Assembly: GCF_000317535.1 (NCBI RefSeq)
Contig: NC_019757.1
Coordinates: 3,240,501 to 3,304,500, forward strand
DNA length: 64,000 nt
Source of the DNA: Cylindrospermum stagnale PCC 7417
GTDB taxonomy: Bacteria; Cyanobacteriota; Cyanobacteriia; Cyanobacteriales; Nostocaceae
Direction of reading: 5' to 3'
Shown: positions 16,779 through 27,088 of the stretch, piece after piece
Numbering within the stretch: the first letter of the stretch is position 1
Layout: each line of letters opens with the position of its first letter
Made by a program: the position numbers and the translations under genes
The notes under the pieces: generated by a model
The model's database searches: none
What the model was told of the DNA's origin: nothing
Seen by the model: only the letters and a program-made list of their open reading frames with translations

Positions 16779-18755
16779 TCATTTCAAGCTTTCCTGATTT
16801 GGGCGGACTTTTGCCCGAATAACTACAGCTGTAATGTTGTCATGACCGTTATGTTGGTTCGCCAAATCAATTAAGTTTGTGACGCCCAGTTCTAAGTTAG
16901 CGCCAGAACTTAGCAGAGGTTCTAAGTGAGTCTGCCAGTTGATTTCTAGTAAATCATTATCTGATAGACCATCTGATGCCAACAGCATGAGCGTATCTTC
17001 GTTGATATCGAAAAACGCCACATCGGGATTGATCGAATGTTCGTCGCGGGGGCCCAAGGCTTGGGTGAGTTGGTAAGCATCTGGGCGGGCGTAAGCTATG
17101 CTCGTTTCTACTCCCCTGGCAATTTCCCGTTGACCGACTTCGTGATCTACTGTGACTTGTTCCAGTCCCCGCTTGCGAGTCAGACGATAGAGACGGCTAT
17201 CTCCCACATGAGCGACTGCTACCTGAGTGTCTTGTAGTAATAATAATACCAGGGTAGTACCCATGCGCCCAACTCCAGAACGGGCGTCTTTTTGATTGAG
17301 ATTGTAAATCGTTTGATTAGCTAAATATACCGCTTCCCGGATGCAGTCTTCCGTTGGCAATTGCTGGGAAGTCCAGTGTTCTTGAAAGTATTGTTGTAGT
17401 GTAGTGACTGCCAACTGACTGGCAACTTCGCCGCCAGCGTGTCCCCCCATCCCATCGCAGAGAATATATAAACCATGGGCTTGCAAGACTCGACTTTTGG
17501 GCAATTCCAGCTTGTTAATTTTGGTTTCAATGCCAAAGTAGTCTTCGTTGTGACGACGTTGACGCCCTACATCAGTGCGTCCAGCATCTTCCAAGCTGCT
17601 CAACTGCATTGACAGCACAATGGTTGGCAGATCATCGCTTTTGCCACTGGTATCGTCTGGCTGATCATCTAATTGCAGAATTGTCGGCACAGCAGTCTGT
17701 CTCTCCTCTGTGGGATAAGTAGTTGGGATCGAGGGTACTTCTAGTTCTGTAGCTATTTCTTCCAAACGCGATCGCAACTGCGCCAGCGTCTCAATCTCAC
17801 CAAGTTCCAAATCCTCCAACATCTGCACAACAGAACCAAATTGAGTGCGTTGGGAATGTCTAAATAGTGTCTGCCAAACCTGCCCCAAAGCCTTGATAGT
17901 TAAAGGTTGTTCTACCACAGCAGCTATTTTGTCTGTAGCAGAAGTTGCTAACTCACTATTCGGCTGACTATTCAATGAATCTACATACAATCTTTGTAAT
18001 GCCAGCGTTTGGTCTTCATCTAATCGCAGATTCGACAATTCCAACAGACTTTGACGACAATTCACTGGTTCCAGTACCGCCCAGAGTTGGGTCATCTGAT
18101 AACACCAGTGTAAAATTTGTAACGAACTCGTTGTCTCATTTTGCCACAGATCGAGTAAAGGCTGCCAATAGGAGCGGTCTTCGATCAGTACCACCTGCAT
18201 ACCACCTTGCTGCCATGCATCATGAATCAGCGGTATACCTGGTTGAATTTCTGATTGTAAGCCAATATAAGCTTTAGCCAAACTAGGAATTCCATTTGCA
18301 CCCACTGATGGGGTGATCAGCCCCTTGGGTTCATTTTCTAGCATTGCCTCAATAGGTGATACTTGATACGGTTGGCAGTCTAAGACTCTCACCCCTACCT
18401 CCGTATTGGTGGCAATATCCGCTGGAGTAGGTAGCGGTTCTAATAATTGATAACGCTGCTCTTGGTCTAAATAGGAACCTACTGAGAATTGTGATCGGGT
18501 GAAAACTTCCTCATTTCCTCCGCCTACAGTTACCGTCACCTTCCCTGGTTCGGAAACTGCACAAGTTGCTTTTTGAGCAATCATCGCCCACCAAACTGTG
18601 CCACATTCCGCGCCGCAGTTATGACAATGTTGTGCGTTCAAAGCTACATCTGTACTGCATTCAGGACAAACTTTGTGAGTTAGGGAGGTGCCACAGTTTT
18701 GACAGAATTTATTACTATCGGGGTTTTCAAATTTACAATCAGGGCAAATTAGCAT
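16779..18755 (-). CDS. Zinc-ribbon PP2C-type Ser/Thr phosphatase
   Basis: 658-residue protein that should remove phosphates from Ser/Thr using two Mn/Mg ions. The N-terminus holds double zinc-ribbon knuckles (CPDCKFENP, FCQNCGTSL, CPECSTDV, CHNCGAECG). A middle region of ~300 residues resembles a degenerate, possibly kinase-like domain with no catalytic motif I can identify. The PP2C domain starts near residue 385 with GRTDVGRQRRHNEDYFG, then LYILCDGMGGHAGGEVAS, VAHVGDSRLYRL, and LLASDGLSDND and NGHDNITAVVI, which include the metal-binding aspartates. It is upstream of the FHA-kinase gene and both proteins carry zinc-ribbon cysteines, suggesting a shared scaffold. Confidence 0.88.
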   Translation of the reverse strand: MLICPDCKFENPDSNKFCQNCGTSLTHKVCPECSTDVALNAQHCHNCGAECGTVWWAMIAQKATCAVSEPGKVTVTVGGGNEEVFTRSQFSVGSYLDQEQRYQLLEPLPTPADIATNTEVGVRVLDCQPYQVSPIEAMLENEPKGLITPSVGANGIPSLAKAYIGLQSEIQPGIPLIHDAWQQGGMQVVLIEDRSYWQPLLDLWQNETTSSLQILHWCYQMTQLWAVLEPVNCRQSLLELSNLRLDEDQTLALQRLYVDSLNSQPNSELATSATDKIAAVVEQPLTIKALGQVWQTLFRHSQRTQFGSVVQMLEDLELGEIETLAQLRSRLEEIATELEVPSIPTTYPTEERQTAVPTILQLDDQPDDTSGKSDDLPTIVLSMQLSSLEDAGRTDVGRQRRHNEDYFGIETKINKLELPKSRVLQAHGLYILCDGMGGHAGGEVASQLAVTTLQQYFQEHWTSQQLPTEDCIREAVYLANQTIYNLNQKDARSGVGRMGTTLVLLLLQDTQVAVAHVGDSRLYRLTRKRGLEQVTVDHEVGQREIARGVETSIAYARPDAYQLTQALGPRDEHSINPDVAFFDINEDTLMLLASDGLSDNDLLEINWQTHLEPLLSSGANLELGVTNLIDLANQHNGHDNITAVVIRAKVRPNQESLK

Positions 18756-18992
18756 AGTGGAAGTTCCTTAATTTTCCTTCTAAGGTGCTTCTAGCCACTA
18801 AGATCCAAAGTGCCACAATAGGCCATCCCTGCCTACAGTAGACCTACAAGATATTGTGGTTTCACCAAGGAAATTTGGTGGCAGTATTAATTGTAAACTA
18901 CTCACACTGACCTGAAGATACAGTGTGGGTTTTTAGTAGCCCTGAACTGTCGGTGCTGAAATTGCAGTCCAAACAGTTCAGACAAATCTTTA

Positions 18993-19601
18993 CTAACTAG
19001 AACGCCCACCAATGGGGGTTGATTGGGTGCTAATATGCAACAATTTTATTTCCGAGGGGGTGAGGTCGCGCCACTCACCAGGTTGTAGGCTATCTAATTG
19101 CAGGTGGGCTATGGTCACTCTGAGCAATCGTAAAGTTGGAAAACCTACAGCCGCAGTCATTCGCCGCACTTGGCGATTTTTCCCCTCTGTCAAAGTCATT
19201 TCCAGCCAAGCTGTGGGAATATTTTTGCGAAATCTAATCGGCGGGGTACGCTCACCTACGACCGGTTCCTCTGACAACAGTCTAACTTGGGCTGGTCGAG
19301 TGCGGTAATCTTGAATTTCTACACCTGTTTGTAACTTGTAGATCGCATCTTGATCGGGAATACGCTCCACCTGTACCCAGTAAGTACGTTTGTGGCCAAA
19401 GCGTGGATTAGAAAGACGATGCTGTAATTGACCATCATTAGTCAACAATAGTAACCCTTCGCTGTCCCAGTCCAAACGCCCCACAGGATAGATATCGGGA
19501 ATCTGGATATAGTCTTTGAGGGTGCTATGTTTAGGAGTTTCCTGGGTAAACTGGCTGAGAACGCCGTAGGGTTTATGAAAAATAATATATCGATTAGTCA
19601 T
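18993..19601 (-). CDS. rluE: 23S rRNA pseudouridine synthase, RluE type
   Basis: Converts a specific uridine in 23S rRNA (U2457 in E. coli numbering) to pseudouridine. The 202-residue protein starts IIFHKPYGVLSQF, has the catalytic Asp in GRLDWDSEGLLLLT, and the family's GKNRQVRRMTAAVGFPTLRLLR motif. The RsuA/RluE subfamily without an S4 domain fits the length. The ATG at 19601 lies in a heptanucleotide tandem repeat (19593-19625), so further ATGs occur 7 and 14 bases upstream, but in other frames. It is divergent from the Uma2 gene at 19797. Confidence 0.9.
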   Translation of the reverse strand: MTNRYIIFHKPYGVLSQFTQETPKHSTLKDYIQIPDIYPVGRLDWDSEGLLLLTNDGQLQHRLSNPRFGHKRTYWVQVERIPDQDAIYKLQTGVEIQDYRTRPAQVRLLSEEPVVGERTPPIRFRKNIPTAWLEMTLTEGKNRQVRRMTAAVGFPTLRLLRVTIAHLQLDSLQPGEWRDLTPSEIKLLHISTQSTPIGGRSS

Positions 19602-19625
19602 TAGTCATTAGTCATTGGTCATTAG
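19593..19625. repeat. Heptanucleotide tandem repeat (ATTAGTC)n overlapping a start codon
   Basis: ATTAGTC occurs at 19593, 19600 and 19607, the variant ATTGGTC at 19614, and a partial unit at 19621. Short tandem heptamers of this kind are characteristic of Nostocales. Read on the minus strand the array gives ATGACTA repeats; the last ATG is the start codon of the RluE gene. Confidence 0.9.
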
Positions 19626-19796
19626 TTTAAGAGTAATTTTGCTTGAGGAATGGGGAGGAGTGGGTGAGAGTTGGCGATCGCCCCACACTACCATAATTTA
19701 GAGTATCCCAAATATCTCGTAGAACAGGCGTCCCGCCTGTTTGATGGCACGGCTAGAATAGATGCAATTGAGTCTTTAACCCATTCCCCAAGTTCT

Positions 19797-20543
19797 ATGA
19801 CTCTTGCTAAACCTTCTAAACTAGATATTACTCATCTTCCCGACCACACAGAGTTACCAGAGTCAGACGGTAGTTTCGTGAAAAATTTTCAAGAACACCC
19901 CCAAAGTATTCTGCTGACTGACTCTATTAACAGCGTCTTGCAACAACTACATCCAGATGGACAGTACGCTATTGGTCAAGATTGCGGTATTTATTGGCGT
20001 TTAACTGACCCCCCAGAAAGAGGTGCCCAAGCACCAGATTGGTTTTATGTGCCAAATGTGCCACCAATGTTAAATGGTAAATTTCGGCGTTCTTATGTAT
20101 TGTGGCAAGAATATATCGCCCCGTTAATTGTCTTAGAATTTGTTTCTGGCGATGGTTCAGAAGAGCGAGATAATACACCGCTTAACGGTAAATTTTGGGT
20201 GTATGAGCAAGCTATCAGAGTACCGTTTTATGGGATTTATGAAGTAAATAAAGCCAAAGTAGAAGTTTATCACTTAGTAGATGGTCATTATCAACCAGTA
20301 CCAGCCAACGAAAGAGGTAACTATCCAATTGCGCCTTTAGGTGTTGAATTAGGAATTTGGCAAGGGCAATATAACAACATGGAAGCGCCTTGGTTACGTT
20401 GGTGGGATGCACAGGATAATTTGTTGTTACATAGTGGTGAGAAAACGCAGCAATTAACATCTCAGTTAGAACAGCAACAGCAAAAAGCTGCACGTTTGGC
20501 GGAAAGGTTGCGGGAGTTGGGGGTTAACCCGGATGAGGTTTGA
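19797..20543 (+). CDS. Uma2 family protein (DUF820), variant active site
   Basis: 248 residues from the ATG at 19797, starting MTLAKPSKLDITHLP; an upstream TTG at 19671 would add 42 residues that do not look family-like. The core has QAPDWFYVPNVPP (Asp) and PLIVLEFVSGDGSEER, where the strand carries Glu but lacks the usual E-x-K lysine, so nuclease activity is doubtful. A C-terminal coiled coil (TQQLTSQLEQQQQKAARLAE) is common in the larger cyanobacterial members. Function unknown. Confidence 0.8.
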   Translation: MTLAKPSKLDITHLPDHTELPESDGSFVKNFQEHPQSILLTDSINSVLQQLHPDGQYAIGQDCGIYWRLTDPPERGAQAPDWFYVPNVPPMLNGKFRRSYVLWQEYIAPLIVLEFVSGDGSEERDNTPLNGKFWVYEQAIRVPFYGIYEVNKAKVEVYHLVDGHYQPVPANERGNYPIAPLGVELGIWQGQYNNMEAPWLRWWDAQDNLLLHSGEKTQQLTSQLEQQQQKAARLAERLRELGVNPDEV

Positions 20544-20547
20544 TTAA

Positions 20548-20748
20548 AAGCGTGATCATAAAAAATTACATTTACTAAAATTAGCAGGCGTTCCATTACT
20601 TTATTCACGAATTAAAGACTTTGGATTATTACACCTTTATTCTCAGAACGAAGAAATAATATTTAATTTATTCACAGGCGAACGTCGAGAAAATGCCAAA
20701 TCCCTAATTGAAAAATATTGCAAACCATCTATCCTTGCTAATATTTGA
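20548..20748 (+). pseudogene. Coding-like remnant without start codon
   Basis: Immediately after the Uma2 stop, a 66-codon frame stays open to a TGA at 20746 and reads like protein (LHLLKLAGVPLLYSRIKDFG, NEEIIFNLFTGERRENAKSL) but has no plausible start. It may be the 3' end of a decayed gene or the former C-terminus of a longer gene. The AGVPLL stretch recalls DUF2726/nuclease-like C-termini, but this is too weak for a family call. Confidence 0.4.
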
Positions 20749-20865
20749 ATCTCCCGCAACTCCTTTTGCGCTATTCTTCGCGACGAAAGCGCCTTTGCGT
20801 GAGACAAAAAATATTGTTAACAGCCGTCCCCCCTCATTTAACGAAAATGGTAGAATTTACACCAT

Positions 20866-22336
<1,471 letters not shown>

Positions 22337-22447
22337 CATAGTTCCCGTTAAATATCGTTACTGGGTTGAACCTGGTAACGATATTAATGTCAAGGGTAAC
22401 TGTACACCAATTCAAATCTTTATATTGAAATTAAACCCTAAAAATCA

Positions 22448-22627
22448 ATGAGTGAACCAATTAAATGGACTGGTGAAGCCGAAGCTAAACTCAAAGACAT
22501 TCCTTTTTTTGTCCGTCCTTTTGCCCGCAAAAAAATTGAAACCTATGCTCAAGAGAATAGTATATCTCTCATCACTCTCGAAATTTATGACCAGGCTAAA
22601 CAACTATTCAACAAAAAATTTAACTAA
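22448..22627 (+). CDS. Small PCP-reductase family protein
   Basis: 59-residue protein starting MSEPIKWTGEAEAKL. The pattern W-T-EAE..L..IP.FVR..AR..IE..A.E.....IT.E...QAK is the small C-terminal domain found at the end of light-independent protochlorophyllide reductase subunit ChlB/BchB and as a stand-alone protein (PF08369, named from memory) in cyanobacteria. A role in pigment metabolism is possible but unproven. It lies 111 bases after thiC in the same direction. Confidence 0.8.
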   Translation: MSEPIKWTGEAEAKLKDIPFFVRPFARKKIETYAQENSISLITLEIYDQAKQLFNKKFN

Positions 22628-22943
22628 TTTTTTAAGGGATTTTTTTGAGTTTATAGCCCTTCAGATTAGAAATCTAGAGCTACACCAACAAAGCCTGCCT
22701 TCGCAGGCTAATTTTATGGTTTATAACACTGATACTATTGTAGACTAAATAAGTTAGTATATTTGCTATACTTTTAAAAGTTAAGAGGTTAGGAGTTTGT
22801 GTGCAATACCTAGCATTCGTAGGGGCACAGCAGTGCTGTGCCCCTACCGCGTGTTGCATCCAAGGGAAAACTGACATAGATATTTTTTTACCTAATTTCC
22901 TAACTTTTAGTATTAATCAGCTAAAAATTTTTGAGGTTAACCG
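22628..22943. other. Intergenic region with a dispersed palindrome
   Basis: No gene is seen. The stretch contains a short stem, AAGCCTGC/GCAGGCT, at 22690-22709 and the long palindrome at 22819-22847. It marks the boundary between the thiC region and the A+T-rich restriction genes. Confidence 0.5.
22819..22847. repeat. Dispersed palindrome, copy 1 (GTAGGGGCACAGCA type)
   Basis: GTAGGGGCACAGCA and its exact reverse complement are separated by one base. A related copy is at 60346-60374. Such palindromes are dispersed in Nostoc genomes. Confidence 0.85.
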
Positions 22944-24071
22944 ATGTCTGAAAATGAGCAAAAAATTAAACCAATTCAGAAGATTCTCTTTGGAAGTCCA
23001 GGAACAGGAAAAAGCTATAAAGTTCGTGAAATTGCAAAGCAAGAACTAGGTATAGAGTGGAATGAACAAACTCAATCGTTAAAAAATACAATCAAAACAG
23101 TTTTTCATCCAGAATATACTTATTTTTATTTTGTAGGCAAGCTTTTACCACGAACTGATGGAAGTAGTTCGGTAATATATAAATTTTATGAAGGTCATTT
23201 TTTACGGGCGTTAGGTTTAGCATATAAAAAAATAATTGATGGTACTAATGAAAATGTTCTTTTAGTTATAGATGAATTAAATAGGGGTAATGCTGCTGCT
23301 ATATTTGGAGCAATTTTTCAGTTATTAGATAGAGAAGATGATTATTGGTCAACTTATGAAGTTAATTTATCTGAACTTGAGATAGTTGGACTTTGGAGAA
23401 CAATGGGATCTGTAATTATTAATGAACATATAACACTAGATAGCAGTAGTTTTAGTAGTGTTACTAATCTTGCAGAGAAATATCTACGAGAAAATAATAA
23501 TTACAATGCGTTGCGAGTGTTAGAAAATCTGAAAAATGGTAGTATTACCATACCACACAACCTATCTATTATTGCTACCATTAATACATCAGATGAATCA
23601 ATCTATTATCTGGATAGTGCATTTAAACGCCGTTGGGATTGGGAATATATAGATGCACCTAATAGTAAAAGTAAAATACCAGACGAAATCAAAGATATTA
23701 CGGTAATTATGTGGTTTGATGATGGTTGTGTTATTTACTATTGGTCTAGTCTAGTAATTAAACTAAATGAATTTATAAAATCTAAGCATGAGTCTATCAG
23801 AAGAATTGAAGATAAACAAATTGGTTGGTGGTTTTTAAAGGCTGATGAAAACAATGAGATTACACACTCAGCAATTAGAAACAAGCTCATGTTTTATCTT
23901 TGGGATAGTGTTTTTGCAAAAGATAAACGACCCTTAGAAGAACTACTAGGTAAAAAGTTGATTACCTATGCTGATTTTGCTAATTTATCTTATGAATTTG
24001 TAGATAAAATAGCACCAGAAGAAGTTAAAGATATTAAAGACACTGATTCTGATGACACACCTTTTTATTAG
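22944..24071 (+). CDS. McrB-like AAA+ NTPase of a restriction system
   Basis: Motor subunit that hydrolyses a nucleotide (GTP in E. coli McrB) and drives DNA translocation for a partner nuclease. The 375-residue protein carries Walker A FGSPGTGKS (residues 16-24), Walker B LLVIDELNRGN (Asp110/Glu111), the sensor-type IIATINTSD, and arginines in AFKRRWDWEY (Arg229/Arg230). All match the McrB AAA+ core. No DNA-binding domain precedes the core, as in the LlaJI R1-type subunit. The nuclease partner starts 39 bases after its stop. Base composition is much more A+T-rich than the flanking thiC region, suggesting transfer. Confidence 0.88.
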   Translation: MSENEQKIKPIQKILFGSPGTGKSYKVREIAKQELGIEWNEQTQSLKNTIKTVFHPEYTYFYFVGKLLPRTDGSSSVIYKFYEGHFLRALGLAYKKIIDGTNENVLLVIDELNRGNAAAIFGAIFQLLDREDDYWSTYEVNLSELEIVGLWRTMGSVIINEHITLDSSSFSSVTNLAEKYLRENNNYNALRVLENLKNGSITIPHNLSIIATINTSDESIYYLDSAFKRRWDWEYIDAPNSKSKIPDEIKDITVIMWFDDGCVIYYWSSLVIKLNEFIKSKHESIRRIEDKQIGWWFLKADENNEITHSAIRNKLMFYLWDSVFAKDKRPLEELLGKKLITYADFANLSYEFVDKIAPEEVKDIKDTDSDDTPFY

Positions 24072-24110
24072 TTTTTATTTATCTAACAAAAAGATTTAAG
24101 CTAAAGAAAA

Positions 24111-26033
24111 ATGATAAATTTTGGAGACTTAGAACTCAAAGTTAATACTAAATATTCCTTTGTAGGGATAGAAAAAGAAGGTTCAAAACTTATCTTTCAT
24201 ATCCCTAAAGGGTTTTCTGAATCTGACAGTTCATTAAACACATTTGACAGCAAGCGAGATTTATTTTTTCGTCTTTATCGAGTTTTGAACCTTTTTAAAC
24301 AAACCTGTATCGAAAAGGGTTATTTTAAAACAGGAGTTATTACCAAAGCCGATGATCGTGATGGAGTTGTTGAGGATGATACCGGTTCAGAAATTACATC
24401 TAATGACGATAGCAAGAACATTTTTTATTCTAAAATTGATGCTTTGGGAAGCATATTAGATGCTTATGATGAATTAAAAATACTCGCACTTGTTAGCAGA
24501 TTAGGAAAATCAGAAAGAATAGACTACAGTAAATTACACCGTTATTTAAACAAAGCTGTTTTTCTAAATAATGGTGCAATTTATATTGATGCTATGAATT
24601 TACCCCGAAAAGAAATACATTTTGATGCAACTGATATAGTTGCTATGTATTGTTATATTTTTGCTGAAATCAAGGAACAATTAAAACAAGAAATTAATCC
24701 TGAGATAAACCCTTTAGCAGAAAGGTTTAGAGAAAAGTATCTAGGTTCAGAATCTAGTTTATTTAATGAAAAATATCATCTACAAGTCATTAATGAATTA
24801 AAAGACGCTTTAGAAAGCATTGATAATTATACTCCAATAAAAGATAGTGATTATTGGGATTTTTACGAAGCGATTGAGAAATTCTTGTTTGGAGAATTAG
24901 ATACTTCTATTCAAGGTGAAATCTGGGGATTTAGTAATTTTTATAGTATCTGGGAAGCAATGTGTTTAACGTACTTAGTTAAAACAGTAGACCCTGATTT
25001 TATTCTTTACTTGGATAAACAATTCATGTCTGACAAAATTTTAAGTAAATGGGATAATTGTAATAAAATTATTGACATTTCCAAAATATTTATATTAAAA
25101 GATACTGATAATCCTTCTGTTTCTGATAAAGAATCTAAACTTCGTCCTGATGCTGTTATTATTTCATTTTGTGGAAAAGAGCGTAAAGAATCATTATTTA
25201 CAAATCAAAAAACCAGTGCATCTACTCTTGAATATCAACTCGATAAAGATGATAAGGATTGGGATGACTATGGGTATCGTACTACATTTAAATTTCGCGC
25301 AGAACCTATTAAAAAAACAAAATCTACTAAAATAACCGTTAGAATAGAGGATACAATTAAAATTGCTGATATTAATCAATCTTGTGGTGAACGTTGTTTT
25401 CAAACTTTAACTATTAACAGCAATATGCGATTGGCAGAGAATTTATATTCTTATTGGGATATTAATGATATCAGTATTGATGAACTAACAAGAATGCGCT
25501 GCTTAAATCATATATTTTACCAGGCTTTAAAAACAAAAGATATTGATTATAAAAAATTTTTACCTTCGTTAATTCAACATGTTTTCGGTAACAATTCAAA
25601 TATTTATAATAATGTTATTTTTGATTCATTAGTTAGAAAAAGATCAAAGCAAAGAGATCTTCAAGAAATGAAAGGAAATGTAGAAAAACTAAATCAACTA
25701 TTTGCAGATTTTCTGAAAAAATTGCATTTTTATATCATAGATATTAAATATCATAATTCTGACTATTTTGCAAGGCATCAAAATATAGAAGAAATCAAAA
25801 GAGATAGTATTAGAAAACAATTTCTTTATGAATATCTACTGCAAAAGCATCTAGAAGATACTAAAAGCCTATTGAAAGAATTGGATATAAAAAGCGATTT
25901 TTGGCTTCCAGCTTATTCTTCAACTCAAGAACTGCTGACACCGCTGCCAAAATATATGGATGATTATATTAAATTAACAGGTGTTAACATTATGGCTGTA
26001 ATTGACAGCTATTTAGAGACGGAAGAAAAGTAA
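24111..26033 (+). CDS. LlaJI/McrC-like restriction endonuclease subunit
   Basis: 640 residues, A+T-rich, in an operon with the McrB-like gene. A long helical N-terminal part ends in GFSNFYSIWEAMCLTYLV, the helix that precedes the nuclease core in LlaJI/DUF2357 proteins. The core shows LRPDAVII (Asp347), then a large insertion, then FYIIDIKYHN (Asp544-x-Lys546) and KQFLYEYLLQK, which together read as a PD-(D/E)XK nuclease. The specificity is unknown. No DNA methyltransferase is nearby, so the pair may act on modified DNA (type IV-like) or have lost its methylase. Confidence 0.75.
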   Translation: MINFGDLELKVNTKYSFVGIEKEGSKLIFHIPKGFSESDSSLNTFDSKRDLFFRLYRVLNLFKQTCIEKGYFKTGVITKADDRDGVVEDDTGSEITSNDDSKNIFYSKIDALGSILDAYDELKILALVSRLGKSERIDYSKLHRYLNKAVFLNNGAIYIDAMNLPRKEIHFDATDIVAMYCYIFAEIKEQLKQEINPEINPLAERFREKYLGSESSLFNEKYHLQVINELKDALESIDNYTPIKDSDYWDFYEAIEKFLFGELDTSIQGEIWGFSNFYSIWEAMCLTYLVKTVDPDFILYLDKQFMSDKILSKWDNCNKIIDISKIFILKDTDNPSVSDKESKLRPDAVIISFCGKERKESLFTNQKTSASTLEYQLDKDDKDWDDYGYRTTFKFRAEPIKKTKSTKITVRIEDTIKIADINQSCGERCFQTLTINSNMRLAENLYSYWDINDISIDELTRMRCLNHIFYQALKTKDIDYKKFLPSLIQHVFGNNSNIYNNVIFDSLVRKRSKQRDLQEMKGNVEKLNQLFADFLKKLHFYIIDIKYHNSDYFARHQNIEEIKRDSIRKQFLYEYLLQKHLEDTKSLLKELDIKSDFWLPAYSSTQELLTPLPKYMDDYIKLTGVNIMAVIDSYLETEEK

Positions 26034-26093
26034 CTTAAAATACTGTGTTGTTGAGATAGTGCGATGTGGTGAAATTAGCGAACTTACAAATCA

Positions 26094-26120
26094 GTGCTTG
26101 TGGTGAGGAATGCGATCGCA
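26094..26120. repeat. Dispersed HIP1-containing repeat, copy 1
   Basis: GTGCTTGTGGTGAGGAATGCGATCGC-type sequence just upstream of the VapB gene. Related copies are at 26862, 28526 and 29191; all lie in gaps between accessory genes. Confidence 0.6.
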
Positions 26121-26179
26121 CTGTACAATATGATTAAAATAGGCTTCACAGTTTTTTAGGATTCCCAGAATATCGCTGT

Positions 26180-26419
26180 ATGCCAAACTCATGCCATGTT
26201 TCTCTCTTAGCTAATGGACAAAATCAAGTCCTAACTATTCCCCATGAATTTGCTTTACCCAACACAGAAGTTGTGTTACGCAAAGAAGGAAACCGATTAA
26301 TTATTGAACCCATTCGTCCCGGTTCTCTCCTTTCCCTGCTGACTACACTAGAGGATATTACAGAGGATTTTCCTAGTGTGGATGAAGAACTACTACCTCT
26401 TGACGATATTACGCTTTAG
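26180..26419 (+). CDS. VapB-like antitoxin (AbrB/SpoVT swapped-hairpin type)
   Basis: 79-residue antitoxin. Residues ~8-50 have the pattern of a swapped-hairpin AbrB domain (GQNQVLTIPHEFALPNTEVV, EGNRLIIEPIRPGSL); the acidic C-terminal tail (EDITEDFPSVDEELLPLDDI) should wrap around and block the toxin. Ten bases separate it from the VapC gene, the usual antitoxin-first order. The complex probably represses its own promoter. Confidence 0.85.
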   Translation: MPNSCHVSLLANGQNQVLTIPHEFALPNTEVVLRKEGNRLIIEPIRPGSLLSLLTTLEDITEDFPSVDEELLPLDDITL

Positions 26420-26428
26420 TCATGCCCA

Positions 26429-26833
26429 ATGACCTATCAATACCTACTCGATACCAACATCATCTCAGATTTGGTTAGGCATCCTCAAGGGTTGGTGTTC
26501 CAGCGTATCGCTACCGTCGGGGAAGATAGCGTTTGTACCAATATTATCGTAGCGTGCGAATTGCGGTTTGGCGCAGTTAAAAGTAGTTCTTCCCGACTTG
26601 TAAAGCAGGTAGAACGCATCCTTGAAGTCTTCCCAGTTCTATCTCTGGAGTCACCTGTAGATCAGCATTATGCGGCAATTCGTACCCACCTAGAGCAAGC
26701 CGGAACCCCAATTGGCCCCAATGATTTACTGATTGCTGCTCATGCGATCGCTCTTAACCTAACTCTTGTAACAGCAAATACTCGTGAATTTCAGCGTGTT
26801 CCTGCGTTGAATTTAGATAACTGGTTAGTATAG
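26429..26833 (+). CDS. VapC-like PIN-domain ribonuclease toxin
   Basis: 134-residue PIN-domain RNase that cuts tRNA or rRNA when freed from antitoxin. YLLDTNIISDLVR gives the first catalytic Asp (Asp8), CELRFGA the Glu, PIGPNDLLIAAHA the next Asp, and TLVTANTREF the last acidic/Asn position. The start is the ATG at 26429; another ATG 7 bases upstream is in a different frame. It directly follows the VapB-like antitoxin. Confidence 0.9.
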   Translation: MTYQYLLDTNIISDLVRHPQGLVFQRIATVGEDSVCTNIIVACELRFGAVKSSSSRLVKQVERILEVFPVLSLESPVDQHYAAIRTHLEQAGTPIGPNDLLIAAHAIALNLTLVTANTREFQRVPALNLDNWLV

Positions 26834-26861
26834 TCTTTGCGCGATGCCTAGGTTGAGTAAT

Positions 26862-26897
26862 GCGATCGCTTGTGGTGAGGAGTGCGATCGCTGTGAG
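26862..26897. repeat. Dispersed HIP1-containing repeat, copy 2
   Basis: GCTTGTGGTGAGGAGTGCGATCGC-type copy flanked on both sides by HIP1 octamers, just after VapC. It matches copy 1 at 26094 apart from a few bases. Confidence 0.65.
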
Positions 26898-27088
26898 TTA
26901 AGATACAACAAGGGGAAGTTAAGTTAAAGTGCGATTACTAGGTTGCACTTCGCTATCGTCCATTGATATAAAAATCTTATTTTTACTTAAATAACACGTT
27001 AATATCACGACCAATTTGCGAAATAATATTTAACTAATGTGTATTTAAATTGAGTAACTCCATTCAAAAAATCTGGATCAATAGAATC

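Noticed and set aside
22801-23049. Frame overlapping the start of the McrB-like gene
   Set aside because: It begins in the palindrome at 22819 and runs out of frame through the Walker A region; not protein-like.
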